DNA of 24,984 nucleotides. Source: a virus. Positions 1-6,468 of the stretch are shown here, one piece after another. How positions within the stretch are numbered: position 1 is the stretch's first letter; each line of letters opens with the position of its first letter. The stretch is from positions 1 to 24,984 of IMG/VR virus record IMGVR_UViG_3300023184_000490, one strand, 5' to 3'. Position numbers and translations under genes: made by a program. The notes beneath the pieces were generated by a model. The model was given only the letters and a program-made list of their open reading frames with translations, ran no database searches and was not told the DNA's origin.

Positions 1-1
1 A

Positions 2-163
2 GATATTATTCAAGAAGGTGTGAAGGAGACTATTCCCACACTACGACGTACTCTTCTTGGGGTTGATGATATTGTTCAAAATGGTGTAAAAGAAACCTGT
101 GAAGATGTGTATCACCATAGACATAGAATCTTTGGTGTGATTAAAAATGGGGTTAAAGAAGTT
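2..163 (+). repeat. Tandem 66-bp coding repeat, at least 3 units
   Basis: Units begin at 2, 68 and 134, an exact 66-base period. The conserved core encodes (D/G)-(I/V)-(I/V)-(Q/K)-(E/N)-GVKE-(T/V). The bases differ mainly at third positions, so the protein repeat is old and selected rather than a fresh duplication. The array probably continues left of the window. Confidence 0.7.
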
Positions 164-298
164 CAACCACTACCAGCACAAGATGGGAATATGGATTGGG
201 GTAATTATTATAACGGAAAAGAAGATAGAACAAAAACTTTTAATTCTTATCTTAATGACACAATTATATACGGTAAAAAAATTATAAAAAATGATTAA
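2..298 (+). CDS. 3' part of a repeat-containing phage protein (5' end outside window)
   Basis: The reading frame is open from the window edge, so the start lies to the left; a GTG at 20 is not a convincing start because the same repeat continues upstream of it. 98 residues are visible. They begin with tandem 22-residue units (DIIQEGVKET, DIVQNGVKET, GVIKNGVKEV, each followed by about 12 variable residues). The tail is hydrophilic with several Lys and Asp. No membrane segment or catalytic motif is visible and I do not recognise the family. Tandem short helical repeats of this kind often form rods or binding surfaces, but that is only an inference. The stop overlaps the start of the next small gene by 8 bases, as expected for translationally coupled phage genes. 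Confidence 0.7.
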   Translation, partial: DIIQEGVKETIPTLRRTLLGVDDIVQNGVKETCEDVYHHRHRIFGVIKNGVKEVQPLPAQDGNMDWGNYYNGKEDRTKTFNSYLNDTIIYGKKIIKND

Positions 299-422
299 TA
301 AAATGTTTTATAGGTTTAACAAATGGTTTGAAATAAACTTAGGTTGGTTCTTTGTTAATGGTAGGAAACAAGAAGTTTGGCATAAATACTTAAAAAAAAA
401 ATATAAAAATGGAGATAGATAA
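291..422 (+). CDS. Small conserved-looking phage protein, 43 aa
   Basis: The ATG at 291 follows an A-rich stretch and overlaps the previous stop by 8 bases; the TAA at 420-422 overlaps the next start by 14 bases, so the ORF fills an apparent gap exactly. The protein is rich in aromatic residues (FNKWFEINLGWFFVNGRKQE) and ends in a Lys-rich tail (YLKKKYKNGDR). One amphipathic or interfacial helix is plausible, but there is no full membrane segment. The function is unknown. The case for a real gene rests on tiling with both neighbours and on the non-random Trp/Phe-rich composition. Confidence 0.6.
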   Translation: MINKMFYRFNKWFEINLGWFFVNGRKQEVWHKYLKKKYKNGDR

Positions 423-669
423 ATTTGAACAGGCAAAAAAAGTTAAAGAAGATATTGATAGATTGGAAAGACAGAAGTATAAATTAGAATCTGCACTTAA
501 ATCTTGTGGTTTAAGTGTAACGGTTGGATTTACTCATTCAGGAGCATTTAATAGAAAAGATGAGGTAAGTGTTTATAATGGAATCCTTATCAAAGAAATG
601 GTAACTAAAGAACTTGAAAGATTGGAAGAAGAAATTAAGTTAGTCAAAAAAGAATTTGAATTAATATAA
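409..669 (+). CDS. Hypothetical coiled-coil protein, 86 aa
   Basis: Two charged helices with heptad-like spacing (residues about 5-32 and 60-85, rich in Glu, Lys and Leu) flank a short middle segment with a Gly/Ser-rich turn (VGFTHSGAFN). This suggests a small antiparallel coiled coil. It starts with MEIDK, the same five residues as the next gene, and its stop shares a base with that gene's start (TAATG), so the two are translationally coupled. No family is recognised. Confidence 0.7.
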   Translation: MEIDKFEQAKKVKEDIDRLERQKYKLESALKSCGLSVTVGFTHSGAFNRKDEVSVYNGILIKEMVTKELERLEEEIKLVKKEFELI

Positions 670-977
670 TGGAAATAGATAAACTACATCAATTATGTAA
701 GTATGTTTACGATTCTTCTGTTATGAGTTATAATATGAAAACTAATCCTACCAAACAGATCAATAAAATTAAAGAAATGATCAGAACTTACATTAGGAAT
801 GAAGTAACACCTTGTGAACTAACGGATCAGGAAAAAATGTCATATATATTGGATAATGAAATGATTATTACTTCTGCGGTTATGAAAGGACATCAAGCTA
901 GTGATGGTGATGAATTTCAGGATACAAGATTTAAGATCAAACAATACAGAATAGAATTAGGTATAATAAAAAAATAA
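669..977 (+). CDS. Hypothetical phage protein, 102 aa
   Basis: It is coupled to the preceding gene by a one-base stop/start overlap. The protein looks mostly helical and hydrophilic, with an N-terminal MEIDKLHQL and a C-terminal basic strand or helix (FKIKQYRIELGIIKK). There is no Cys cluster, nucleotide-binding motif or membrane segment. It is the last gene before a host-like promoter at 981, so it probably ends a small cluster of unknown genes. The function is not recognised. Confidence 0.7.
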   Translation: MEIDKLHQLCKYVYDSSVMSYNMKTNPTKQINKIKEMIRTYIRNEVTPCELTDQEKMSYILDNEMIITSAVMKGHQASDGDEFQDTRFKIKQYRIELGIIKK

Positions 978-980
978 TAC

Positions 981-988
981 TATATTTG
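981..988 (+). promoter_or_regulatory. Host-like -7 element TATATTTG before the 993 gene
   Basis: The box matches the Bacteroidetes -7 consensus TAnnTTTG exactly. No good -33 TTTG lies 19-20 bases upstream. The box ends 4 bases before the ATG, so a transcript started in the usual place would have almost no leader. Confidence 0.5.
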
Positions 989-992
989 CAAT

Positions 993-1403
993 ATGACAAA
1001 AGTTAGAATTTATTTAGATGATGTTCGTACACCAGTAGATCCAAGTTGGGTTGTTGTTCGTTCTTACGATGAGTTTGTTCAAAAGATAAACTCAATTGGG
1101 ATGGAGAACATTGAATTGATATCGTTAGATCACGACTTAGGTGATACTGCAATGAGAGAATGGCATTATGGTGTTGTAAAAAACTATACAATCAATTACG
1201 ATAACATCACAGAAAAAACTGGTATGGATTGTACCAAATGGTTGGTTAACCAATGGTTGGATGGTAAACCTGTTGTGGAAGTTGTGGTTCACTCTGCAAA
1301 TGCCGTTGGTAGTGGTAATATGATGGGTTACATCAACAATTACAGACACTTAAGTAGATTGCCTCAGAATTGTGTAAGAGTACAAATAGAACATACAGTA
1401 TAA
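993..1403 (+). CDS. Cyclic-phosphate-processing receiver-like domain protein (cREC family)
   Basis: This 136-residue single-domain protein carries the hallmarks of the receiver-like family associated with cyclic-phosphate processing: IYLDDVRTP near the N-terminus (D9, D10), SLDHDLG at 44-50 (D46, H47, D48), and VVHSANAVGSGNM at 98-110 (H100, S101, N103). In true response receivers the acidic pair and aspartate bind Mg and take phosphate; here the extra His residues point to an enzyme acting on phosphate esters. The family is known from phages and from RNA-repair or nucleotide-conflict settings; the substrate in this phage is unknown. Residues 58-75 form a less conserved insertion. It is followed 15 bases later by thyA. 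Confidence 0.8.
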   Translation: MTKVRIYLDDVRTPVDPSWVVVRSYDEFVQKINSIGMENIELISLDHDLGDTAMREWHYGVVKNYTINYDNITEKTGMDCTKWLVNQWLDGKPVVEVVVHSANAVGSGNMMGYINNYRHLSRLPQNCVRVQIEHTV

Positions 1404-1418
1404 ATTAAAATTTGAAAG

Positions 1419-2528
1419 ATGAAGATGAATAATTTAGATAAACAATACCAAGAACTCTTAAAGGATATTCTTGACAATGGAAGTAAAAAATCGGATCGTA
1501 CTGGTACTGGTACCATTTCTGTATTCGGTAGACAGATCCGTCATAAAATGAGTGAAGGATTTCCTTTACTTACAACAAAGAAAATGGCTTGGAAAACTAT
1601 GGTGACAGAATTACTATGGTTCCTACGTGGTGATACAAACATCAAGTATTTGGTTGACAATAATTGTCATATTTGGGATGGTGATGCTTATAAAAACTTT
1701 GTAAATAATCCTAATTATAAAGCTGAATCTGTGGCTGATTTAATGAGTTCACAAGCTGGTCAGTTAGTAAAATGTTCAACACAAGAAGACTTCATCAACA
1801 AAATCAAAACAGATGATGAGTTTGCTAAGAAGTGGGGTGACCTTGGAAAAATTTATGGTAAACAGTGGAGAAGTTGGGAAGGATACAAACACGGAATGGT
1901 ATTGGGAGCTGGGTTAAGCAAAGAACAACCAATAGATCAAATTCAAAATCTAATCAACGACCTTAAAACAAATCCAGACTCAAGAAGATTAATGGTTAAT
2001 AGCTGGAACGTTGGAGAATTAGACCAAATGGTTCTTCCACCTTGTCATTATGGATTTCAAGTTTATACAAGAGAGTTGAGTGATGAAGAAAGATTGGATT
2101 GGATGGAGAAAAATAGACCTAAAACAGTTTTACCAATGAGAGACCCTAGTGTTGAGTTTTCTATGGATGAGTTTTTTAGACCTTATGGTGTTCCAACCAG
2201 AGCAATCTCATTAATGTGGAATCAAAGATCGTGTGATTTTCCGCTCGGGATCCCCGCGAACATAATGTCTTATGCGCTATTACTAATGATGTTATCAAAA
2301 CAAGTTAATATGGTTCCAGAAGAGTTAATTGGTAATTTAGGTGATTGTCATATTTATCTTAACCAAATTGACGGGGTTAAAGAACAATTAACCAGAGAAC
2401 CACTTCCACTTCCTAATGTAATACTTTCAGATAGGGTTGTTAATGATTTGTCTGAATATATTCATACGGATATTATTTTAGAAAATTATCAATCACACCC
2501 TAAAATTTATTTCCCACTTTCTAATTAA
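1419..2528 (+). CDS. thyA: Thymidylate synthase
   Basis: It makes dTMP from dUMP using methylene-tetrahydrofolate. The diagnostic segments are all present: DRTGTGT near residue 26, FPLLTTKK, ELLWFLRGDTN, IYGKQWRSW, SRRLMVNSWN, the catalytic LPPCHYGFQVY with Cys209, the dUMP-binding NQRSCDFPLGIPAN near 269-281, and the C-terminal YQSHPKIYFPLSN lid. At 369 residues it is longer than the roughly 264 of E. coli ThyA, because of insertions at about 97-143 and 220-262. The frame is uninterrupted: no intron or intein is seen although a homing endonuclease gene follows. An ATG at 1425 is an alternative start. A run of six very GC-rich codons (2241-2258) encodes the dUMP loop and is unlike the surrounding codon use. 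Confidence 0.97.
   Translation: MKMNNLDKQYQELLKDILDNGSKKSDRTGTGTISVFGRQIRHKMSEGFPLLTTKKMAWKTMVTELLWFLRGDTNIKYLVDNNCHIWDGDAYKNFVNNPNYKAESVADLMSSQAGQLVKCSTQEDFINKIKTDDEFAKKWGDLGKIYGKQWRSWEGYKHGMVLGAGLSKEQPIDQIQNLINDLKTNPDSRRLMVNSWNVGELDQMVLPPCHYGFQVYTRELSDEERLDWMEKNRPKTVLPMRDPSVEFSMDEFFRPYGVPTRAISLMWNQRSCDFPLGIPANIMSYALLLMMLSKQVNMVPEELIGNLGDCHIYLNQIDGVKEQLTREPLPLPNVILSDRVVNDLSEYIHTDIILENYQSHPKIYFPLSN
2241..2258 (+). other. GC-rich codon patch inside thyA
   Basis: Six consecutive codons (CCG CTC GGG ATC CCC GCG) contain 15 G/C in 18 bases, in a gene that otherwise uses A/T-ending codons almost throughout. They encode PLGIPA of the dUMP-binding loop. The patch contains the palindrome GGGATCCC. 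Confidence 0.8.
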
Positions 2529-2565
2529 TTTTTAGGGTTAGAGTTTAATTTTTCTTGTTATGGTG

Positions 2566-2574
2566 ATATTTATA
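2566..2574 (+). promoter_or_regulatory. Putative phage promoter box ATATTTATA (2588 gene)
   Basis: The motif is the one shared by about a dozen starts in this window, preceded here by TG as at 9887. It ends 13 bases before the ATG, one of the longest spacings in the set. It would give the homing endonuclease its own transcript, separate from thyA. Confidence 0.4.
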
Positions 2575-2587
2575 ATAAAGAGAAATT

Positions 2588-3529
2588 ATGATTGGAATTT
2601 ACAGAATAAAAAACTTGATTAATGGAAAATGTTATTACGGATCGTCTAAAAATATTGAAAAACGATGGAAAACACATTTGAATCAATTAAGGGATAAAAA
2701 ACATATAAATTGTATTTTACAAAGAGCGTGGAATAAATATGGTGAAGATAATTTTATTTTTGAAATCGTTGAGGAATGTGAATTTAAAAATATATTTGAG
2801 GTTGAACAAAAATATATAGATACTTGTGGTGATTACAATATAGGTTTAAAGGCTAGTGGGGGTGATAATTTAACTAAAAACCCAAATAGAGATAAAATTA
2901 TTGAAAACATAAAAAAAGGTAGTAAACTATGGAGAGATAGTTTGTCGGATGAAGAAAGAAAAGAAAGATTTTCAAAACCGTTAGACAAGAATCCAAACTG
3001 GAGAGGAGGTAGTACTTTTGTTTATTGTGAATGCGGAAAAAGAATAGGTTATAGTCATACTCATTGTAATCAATGTAGACCTAGAAGTGACAAAAATAAT
3101 CCTTTTTTTGGTAAAACACATTCAGAAAAAACAATAAAAATATTAAGAGAAAGAATGTTGGGTAATATTCCTATTAACAGGAAGGAGATAGTAATCAACA
3201 ATATTGATTATATAAGTTATAATGACGCTTCTGATAAATTAGGAATACCCATAACAACCATTAGGTGGAGAGTTTTAAGTAAAAACCCAAAATACAAAGA
3301 CTATTATTTCAAGGGAGAAATAAAAGTTTGTTTCAGTAATGAAGAACAAAATGAAAGATTCAGTAATCCACAAAAAAATAAAAAAAGAGATCATAATAAA
3401 TATTTTCTTATTGATGGTGTAGAATACCGAACATTAAAAGAGGCAAGTGAAATTTTGAATATTCATCCGATGACAATAAAAGGTAGATTAAAGTCACCAA
3501 AGTTTGACAATTACAAATACAAAGATTAA
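2588..3529 (+). CDS. Free-standing GIY-YIG homing endonuclease
   Basis: The N-terminal catalytic domain (about 1-95) has GIY at 3-5, YYG at 16-18 in place of YIG, the conserved Arg26 (EKRW) and Glu73 (EVEQKYID), then YNIG at 83-86. It is followed by a CxC-x10-CxxC zinc-binding candidate (C147, C149, C160, C163), a NUMOD3-type segment (NPFFGKTHSEKT, 171-182), and two related helix-turn-helix repeats of the NUMOD1/IENR1 type (about 199-241 and 270-312). This is the build of phage homing enzymes such as I-TevI: a small nuclease head on a long modular DNA-binding tail. It lies 59 bases downstream of an intact thyA, so it is free-standing rather than intronic. All expected catalytic residues are present, so it is probably active. 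Its cleavage site is likely in or near thyA of related phages. Confidence 0.93.
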   Translation: MIGIYRIKNLINGKCYYGSSKNIEKRWKTHLNQLRDKKHINCILQRAWNKYGEDNFIFEIVEECEFKNIFEVEQKYIDTCGDYNIGLKASGGDNLTKNPNRDKIIENIKKGSKLWRDSLSDEERKERFSKPLDKNPNWRGGSTFVYCECGKRIGYSHTHCNQCRPRSDKNNPFFGKTHSEKTIKILRERMLGNIPINRKEIVINNIDYISYNDASDKLGIPITTIRWRVLSKNPKYKDYYFKGEIKVCFSNEEQNERFSNPQKNKKRDHNKYFLIDGVEYRTLKEASEILNIHPMTIKGRLKSPKFDNYKYKD

Positions 3530-3539
3530 AATTAAAATT

Positions 3540-3716
3540 ATGGATATAAAAAACTTACCACCATCTGAACTCATAGCTCTGAAAAAATACTTTGAAAGTA
3601 AGTATCAAAAATTAGACCCAAGATATTGGGACAGAGAAAAAAGGGCGATGGAAATTGTAAAAAAAATTGAAACAATATTGGATCAAATTGGTGAAAAAAT
3701 AATGACAAACATATAA
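3540..3716 (+). CDS. Hypothetical small helical protein, 58 aa
   Basis: The ATG at 3540 is chosen because it follows an A/T-rich stretch (ATTAAAATT) just after the endonuclease stop; the open frame upstream overlaps that gene. The protein begins MDIKNLPPSELIALKKYFES and looks like two charged helices. No family is recognised. It might help or regulate the endonuclease, but proximity is the only argument. Confidence 0.6.
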   Translation: MDIKNLPPSELIALKKYFESKYQKLDPRYWDREKRAMEIVKKIETILDQIGEKIMTNI

Positions 3717-3719
3717 AAA

Positions 3720-3863
3720 ATGGATTACGGAAAAGAGTTTAGAAGTTTCGCGAAGAGCGAAGGAATTAGTTCAAGACCAAGTATTGAATCTTATGTGGTA
3801 GGTGATTTTACCCTTAAAGATTATCAATCACACGAAACAATTAAAGCACTTTTATCAAATTAA
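3720..3863 (+). CDS. 47-aa protein whose tail resembles the thymidylate synthase C-terminus
   Basis: The ATG at 3720 follows a poly-A stretch just after the previous stop, and the TAA at 3861 is 4 bases before the next ATG. The N-terminal half (MDYGKEFRSFAKSEGISSRP) is a hydrophilic helix-turn segment of unknown family. The last 19 residues, DFTLKDYQSHETIKALLSN, align without gaps to the last 19 residues of the window's ThyA, with 10 identities and the same stop position; 14 bases (ATTATCAATCACAC) are identical. It may be a remnant of a second thyA copy fused to another fragment, or a real small gene. No enzyme activity is expected, since the synthase core is absent. Confidence 0.55.
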   Translation: MDYGKEFRSFAKSEGISSRPSIESYVVGDFTLKDYQSHETIKALLSN

Positions 3864-3867
3864 AATT

Positions 3868-4104
3868 ATGAACGAACAAAACAATTGGAATGATCCACAA
3901 TTATCTGATGGAGATTTCCCACAAGTAAACAAAACAAAATTCCAAGTTGGAGACAAGGCGGTTAAATTAAAAGGATATAAATTTCCTTGCACCATTGTAT
4001 CGGTATTCAAAACCGTAGATGGAAATGTGAGAATCGTTGGAGAGATGGACGAGTACGGACTTCTACATATCTTCAATGAGGATCAATTAGAACACATAAA
4101 ATAA
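3868..4104 (+). CDS. Small SH3-like (KOW-type) fold phage protein, 78 aa
   Basis: The ATG at 3868 gives a start after AAAATT, 4 bases from the previous stop; an upstream open frame overlaps the 47-aa gene and is rejected. After a polar N-terminus of about 25 residues comes a compact beta-type domain: FQVGDKAVKLKGY, FPCTIVSVFKTVDGN, VRIVGEMDEYGLLHIFNEDQLEHI. The alternation GD-x-V ... TIVSVF ... R-V-x-E is typical of small SH3-like barrels common in phage genomes, where they are of unknown function. Binding to protein or nucleic acid is plausible, but not shown. Confidence 0.75.
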   Translation: MNEQNNWNDPQLSDGDFPQVNKTKFQVGDKAVKLKGYKFPCTIVSVFKTVDGNVRIVGEMDEYGLLHIFNEDQLEHIK

Positions 4105-4119
4105 AAAAATTAAAAAAAA

Positions 4120-4428
4120 ATGACAGAAAAAATTATATTAAAAGAAACAATTACAAAAGGAAAACCTGAGGTAGAAAATAAGCCAAAGAAAAAATATTAT
4201 AAACCTAGAAAGAAAAGAGAAATAATTGAAATGGATATTAAAGACTTAGATGAAAATCATCTTTATGTTAAAAATGGAAGTATTAAATTACCCAAAAAAA
4301 TAGGTAAATATTGTATTGGTGCAGATGATGGTTTTTGCATCCATTTTTATAAAAAACCAAATTGGTTACATAGAAAATGTATGAAACTATTTTTAGGTTG
4401 GAAATGGAGTGATTATACCAACAAGTAA
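4120..4428 (+). CDS. Basic hypothetical phage protein, 102 aa
   Basis: The first 45 residues are a lysine-rich, probably disordered tail (KPKKKYYKPRKKREII), which would suit binding of nucleic acid. The rest is a compact domain with IGADDGFCIHFYKKPNWLHR and a Trp-rich end (KLFLGWKWSDY). Small proteins with this HFYKKPNWLHR-type ending are typical of phages, but I cannot name a family. It is 15 bases after the SH3-like gene and 5 bases before the next, so it belongs to one operon with them. Confidence 0.7.
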   Translation: MTEKIILKETITKGKPEVENKPKKKYYKPRKKREIIEMDIKDLDENHLYVKNGSIKLPKKIGKYCIGADDGFCIHFYKKPNWLHRKCMKLFLGWKWSDYTNK

Positions 4429-4433
4429 AAACA

Positions 4434-4679
4434 ATGATAATTCATATTACTCCTGACGAATTTGAACCTGAGTTCCAAGATCCTTGGAAACAGGAACTTA
4501 TTAAATCACCAATGATTGATTATGCAACAAACGCAATACATGGATGGTTTGAAGGTAAAGATGTTATAATATTTAGATTCAAAGATTATGGATTTATTAA
4601 TGATAATAGGTATAGTACTCGTGAGTTATCTGTCGGTGCTGCTGGAATAACATTATTAATAAAAAAAAGTAGAGACTAA
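4434..4679 (+). CDS. Hypothetical phage protein, 81 aa
   Basis: A small acidic protein with an N-terminal strand (MIIHITPDEFEPEF) and a beta-rich middle (GKDVIIFRFKDYGFI). It has no cysteines, and no motif or membrane segment is recognised. It sits in a tight cluster, 5 bases from the previous stop and 3 bases from the next start, so it is probably co-transcribed with the DUF2452-type gene. Confidence 0.65.
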   Translation: MIIHITPDEFEPEFQDPWKQELIKSPMIDYATNAIHGWFEGKDVIIFRFKDYGFINDNRYSTRELSVGAAGITLLIKKSRD

Positions 4680-4682
4680 TTA

Positions 4683-5060
4683 ATGGGAGATAAAAAACCT
4701 GACAACTATGTTGACAATCCTGGCATAATGCCGTATGGTACAGACTTAGGTGCTCCGTCAATTAGACCTGAGAATATTGAAAATTGGAAGAACTCCAAGA
4801 TCATTAAAGTTAATAAAGAGTTTTCAAATAGGTATGAGTTTTTAAAAAAACAATATGATGATTTGATTGAAGAATTCAAATGGAATGATATGATTTATGG
4901 AAGTAAATTTAATTTTGAACCTGTTGTTGGTGAAACTTATCATTTATACTATGGACAAAATGGTAAAAAATTTCTATCTTTAATTGAACCGAATCAATGG
5001 AACAAAGAACACATTGGTACGTTTACATTAAACTTTGATAATAAATGGATAAAGATATGA
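4683..5060 (+). CDS. DUF2452-type protein
   Basis: The N-terminal KPDNYVDNPGIMPYGTDLGAPSIRPENIENWK and the C-terminal FNFEPVVGETYHLYYGQNGKKFLSLIEPNQWN (read here as motifs at residues 5-36 and 77-108) match what I know of the DUF2452 family: small proteins, frequent in Bacteroidetes and their phages, of unknown function. A helical stretch at about 44-70 joins them. At 125 residues the length is ordinary for a phage copy. The stop overlaps the next start in ATGA. Confidence 0.8.
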   Translation: MGDKKPDNYVDNPGIMPYGTDLGAPSIRPENIENWKNSKIIKVNKEFSNRYEFLKKQYDDLIEEFKWNDMIYGSKFNFEPVVGETYHLYYGQNGKKFLSLIEPNQWNKEHIGTFTLNFDNKWIKI

Positions 5061-5203
5061 GTAATAGGTTTGAATTTTTAGTAGATACATTTAAAGGGGT
5101 AGGTTTAGGTCTAACATTTGGATATGAATATAAACTTTTAGTATGTTCAGCAACATTTTTATGTTTTAATTTTTATATTGAGGTATATTTGGGAAAAAAG
5201 TAG
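5057..5203 (+). CDS. Small hydrophobic protein, 48 aa
   Basis: It starts at the ATGA overlap with the DUF2452-type gene and ends in TAG just as the next promoter box begins. Residues about 15-40 are mostly hydrophobic or aromatic (LLVCSATFLCFNFYIEVYL), so a single membrane segment is likely. Two Cys lie within it. The function is unknown. The evidence for a real gene is the perfect tiling with its neighbours. Confidence 0.5.
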   Translation: MSNRFEFLVDTFKGVGLGLTFGYEYKLLVCSATFLCFNFYIEVYLGKK

Positions 5204-5211
5204 TATATTTG
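5204..5211 (+). promoter_or_regulatory. Host-like -7 element TATATTTG before the phosphoesterase
   Basis: An exact TAnnTTTG box ends 4 bases before the ATG at 5216, the same geometry as at 981 and 19808. A well-placed -33 TTTG is not obvious. Confidence 0.5.
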
Positions 5212-5215
5212 TATT

Positions 5216-5908
5216 ATGAAACTGACATTATTTAGCGATACTCACGGCAAACACAAACATATTCATCACGATTTACCTGGTGGTGATATTTTGATTTGCT
5301 CAGGTGACATCAGTTCTATGGGTTACGAACACGAGATCACTCAGTTTGCGGGTTGGTATGACAAAATCGTAACCTACGATCACAAAGTATTCATTGCAGG
5401 TAATCACGATTGGGGATTCCAAAACAATGTTGAAAAAGTCAAAGGGATCTTAACAGGTTACAAAACTATTGAATATATTCAAGATGAGTTAATGACCATT
5501 CAAGATGGTGATGGACCTGAGATTAAAATTTGGGGTTCTCCTTGGCAACCTGAGTTCTACAATTGGGCATTTAACTTACCAAAAAATGGTGAAGAGTTGA
5601 AAGCAAAATGGGATATGATACCTGAAGGTATTGATATCTTGATTACTCACGGACCGGCTTGGGGAATATTAGATGATGTTGAAGGTAACCGCAATGTTCA
5701 CTTTGGTTGTGAATTACTTGCTGAGAAAATCAAGCAAATCAAACCTAAGATCCACATCTGTGGTCACATCCATACAGGACACGGACATTACTTTGATGGT
5801 CACACACACTACTTCAATGCGTCTGTATTGAACGAGCAATATCTTTATTCCCACAAACCTTGGAATATTGATTGGGATCCTATAACTAACGAAATTAATT
5901 TTTTATAA
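5216..5908 (+). CDS. Calcineurin-like metallophosphoesterase (MPPED/239FB-like)
   Basis: A two-metal phosphohydrolase with all five blocks: SDTHG (D8, H10), SGDIS (D31), AGNHDW (N63, H64), ITHGPAWGILD in the middle, and ICGHIHTGHG near the C-terminus. The HGPAWGILD and GHIHTGHG forms are typical of the MPPED1/2-like branch, single-domain enzymes of about 230 residues that hydrolyse phosphodiesters in vitro; the natural substrate is generally unknown. No signal peptide is seen, so it acts in the cytoplasm. In a phage it might clear cyclic-nucleotide or RNA-end signals, and the cREC-like gene at 993 would suit this, but that is inference. It has its own promoter. Confidence 0.92.
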   Translation: MKLTLFSDTHGKHKHIHHDLPGGDILICSGDISSMGYEHEITQFAGWYDKIVTYDHKVFIAGNHDWGFQNNVEKVKGILTGYKTIEYIQDELMTIQDGDGPEIKIWGSPWQPEFYNWAFNLPKNGEELKAKWDMIPEGIDILITHGPAWGILDDVEGNRNVHFGCELLAEKIKQIKPKIHICGHIHTGHGHYFDGHTHYFNASVLNEQYLYSHKPWNIDWDPITNEINFL

Positions 5909-5971
5909 TGGAACAACCAATAAGATAATTATATCACAAAAGGATTTGGTTGAAAAATCATAAACTTTGAT

Positions 5972-5980
5972 ATATTTATT
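5972..5980 (+). promoter_or_regulatory. Putative phage promoter box ATATTTATT (5992 gene)
   Basis: It has the shared motif, 11 bases before the ATG. A weak inverted repeat (5914-5920 with 5946-5952) lies upstream in the same gap. Confidence 0.4.
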
Positions 5981-5991
5981 AATAAAAAACT

Positions 5992-6468
5992 ATGGAAAAA
6001 GATTTAACAGAAAAATTGTTTGAAGAATTAAAAAAACAAGGATTGTACGAACAAGAAGATACTATTGAAGATGAAGATGATGAAAATGAATCTGAAGGAA
6101 GTAATGATCAGTTTTGTGAAATAATTTGTAAATTATTACATTCACAAACACAAGTACATATTCTTCATTTACAAACAACTTCATATTCTGAACATAAAGC
6201 TTTACAAGGATATTACGAAGGTATTGATGGTTTAGTTGATGGTTTAGTTGAATCATATCAGGGTAAACACGGTTTACTTAAAAATTATAAAACTTTTGAT
6301 ATGGTTGATTATAAATCAAATGATCAATTATTAAAGTACTTTAAAGAGTTATTAGAAATTATTTCCGATAACAGAGATTCCGTAAAAGAAAGTTATTTAC
6401 AAAACCAAATTGATACGATAGAAGAGTTAATAAACTCTACTCTTTACAAATTAAAATTCCTTAAATAA
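5992..6468 (+). CDS. Ferritin-like helical protein (resembles DUF5856)
   Basis: After a helix with an (I/L)xE-like site (GLYEQE, 18-22) and an acidic linker (24-40), residues 42-95 read ICKLLHSQTQVHILHLQTTS...EHKALQGYYEGIDGLVDGLVES. The pattern LLHSQTQVH-LHLQT-S-EH-A-x4-Y-x2-ID-LVD is the Dps/ferritin-type helix pair seen in phage proteins grouped as DUF5856. Candidate metal ligands are H56, H59, E67, H68, E76, D79 and D83. Whether it stores iron or is structural is not known. The C-terminal 60 residues form two further helices. It is directly followed, without a gap, by the next gene. Confidence 0.65.
   Translation: MEKDLTEKLFEELKKQGLYEQEDTIEDEDDENESEGSNDQFCEIICKLLHSQTQVHILHLQTTSYSEHKALQGYYEGIDGLVDGLVESYQGKHGLLKNYKTFDMVDYKSNDQLLKYFKELLEIISDNRDSVKESYLQNQIDTIEELINSTLYKLKFLK

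Noticed and set aside
1242-1253. Perfect palindrome TTGGTTAACCAA
   Set aside because: It lies inside the cREC-like gene, where it encodes LVNQ in the middle of the conserved fold; no promoter is near.
1419-2528. Group I intron or intein in thyA, as in T4 td
   Set aside because: The synthase frame runs without interruption and all motifs are in order; the endonuclease is a separate gene downstream.
5914-5952. Inverted repeat CAACCAA ... TTGGTTG before the 5992 gene
   Set aside because: The arms are 7 bases with a 25-base loop and no T-run follows, so it is neither a terminator nor a convincing operator.
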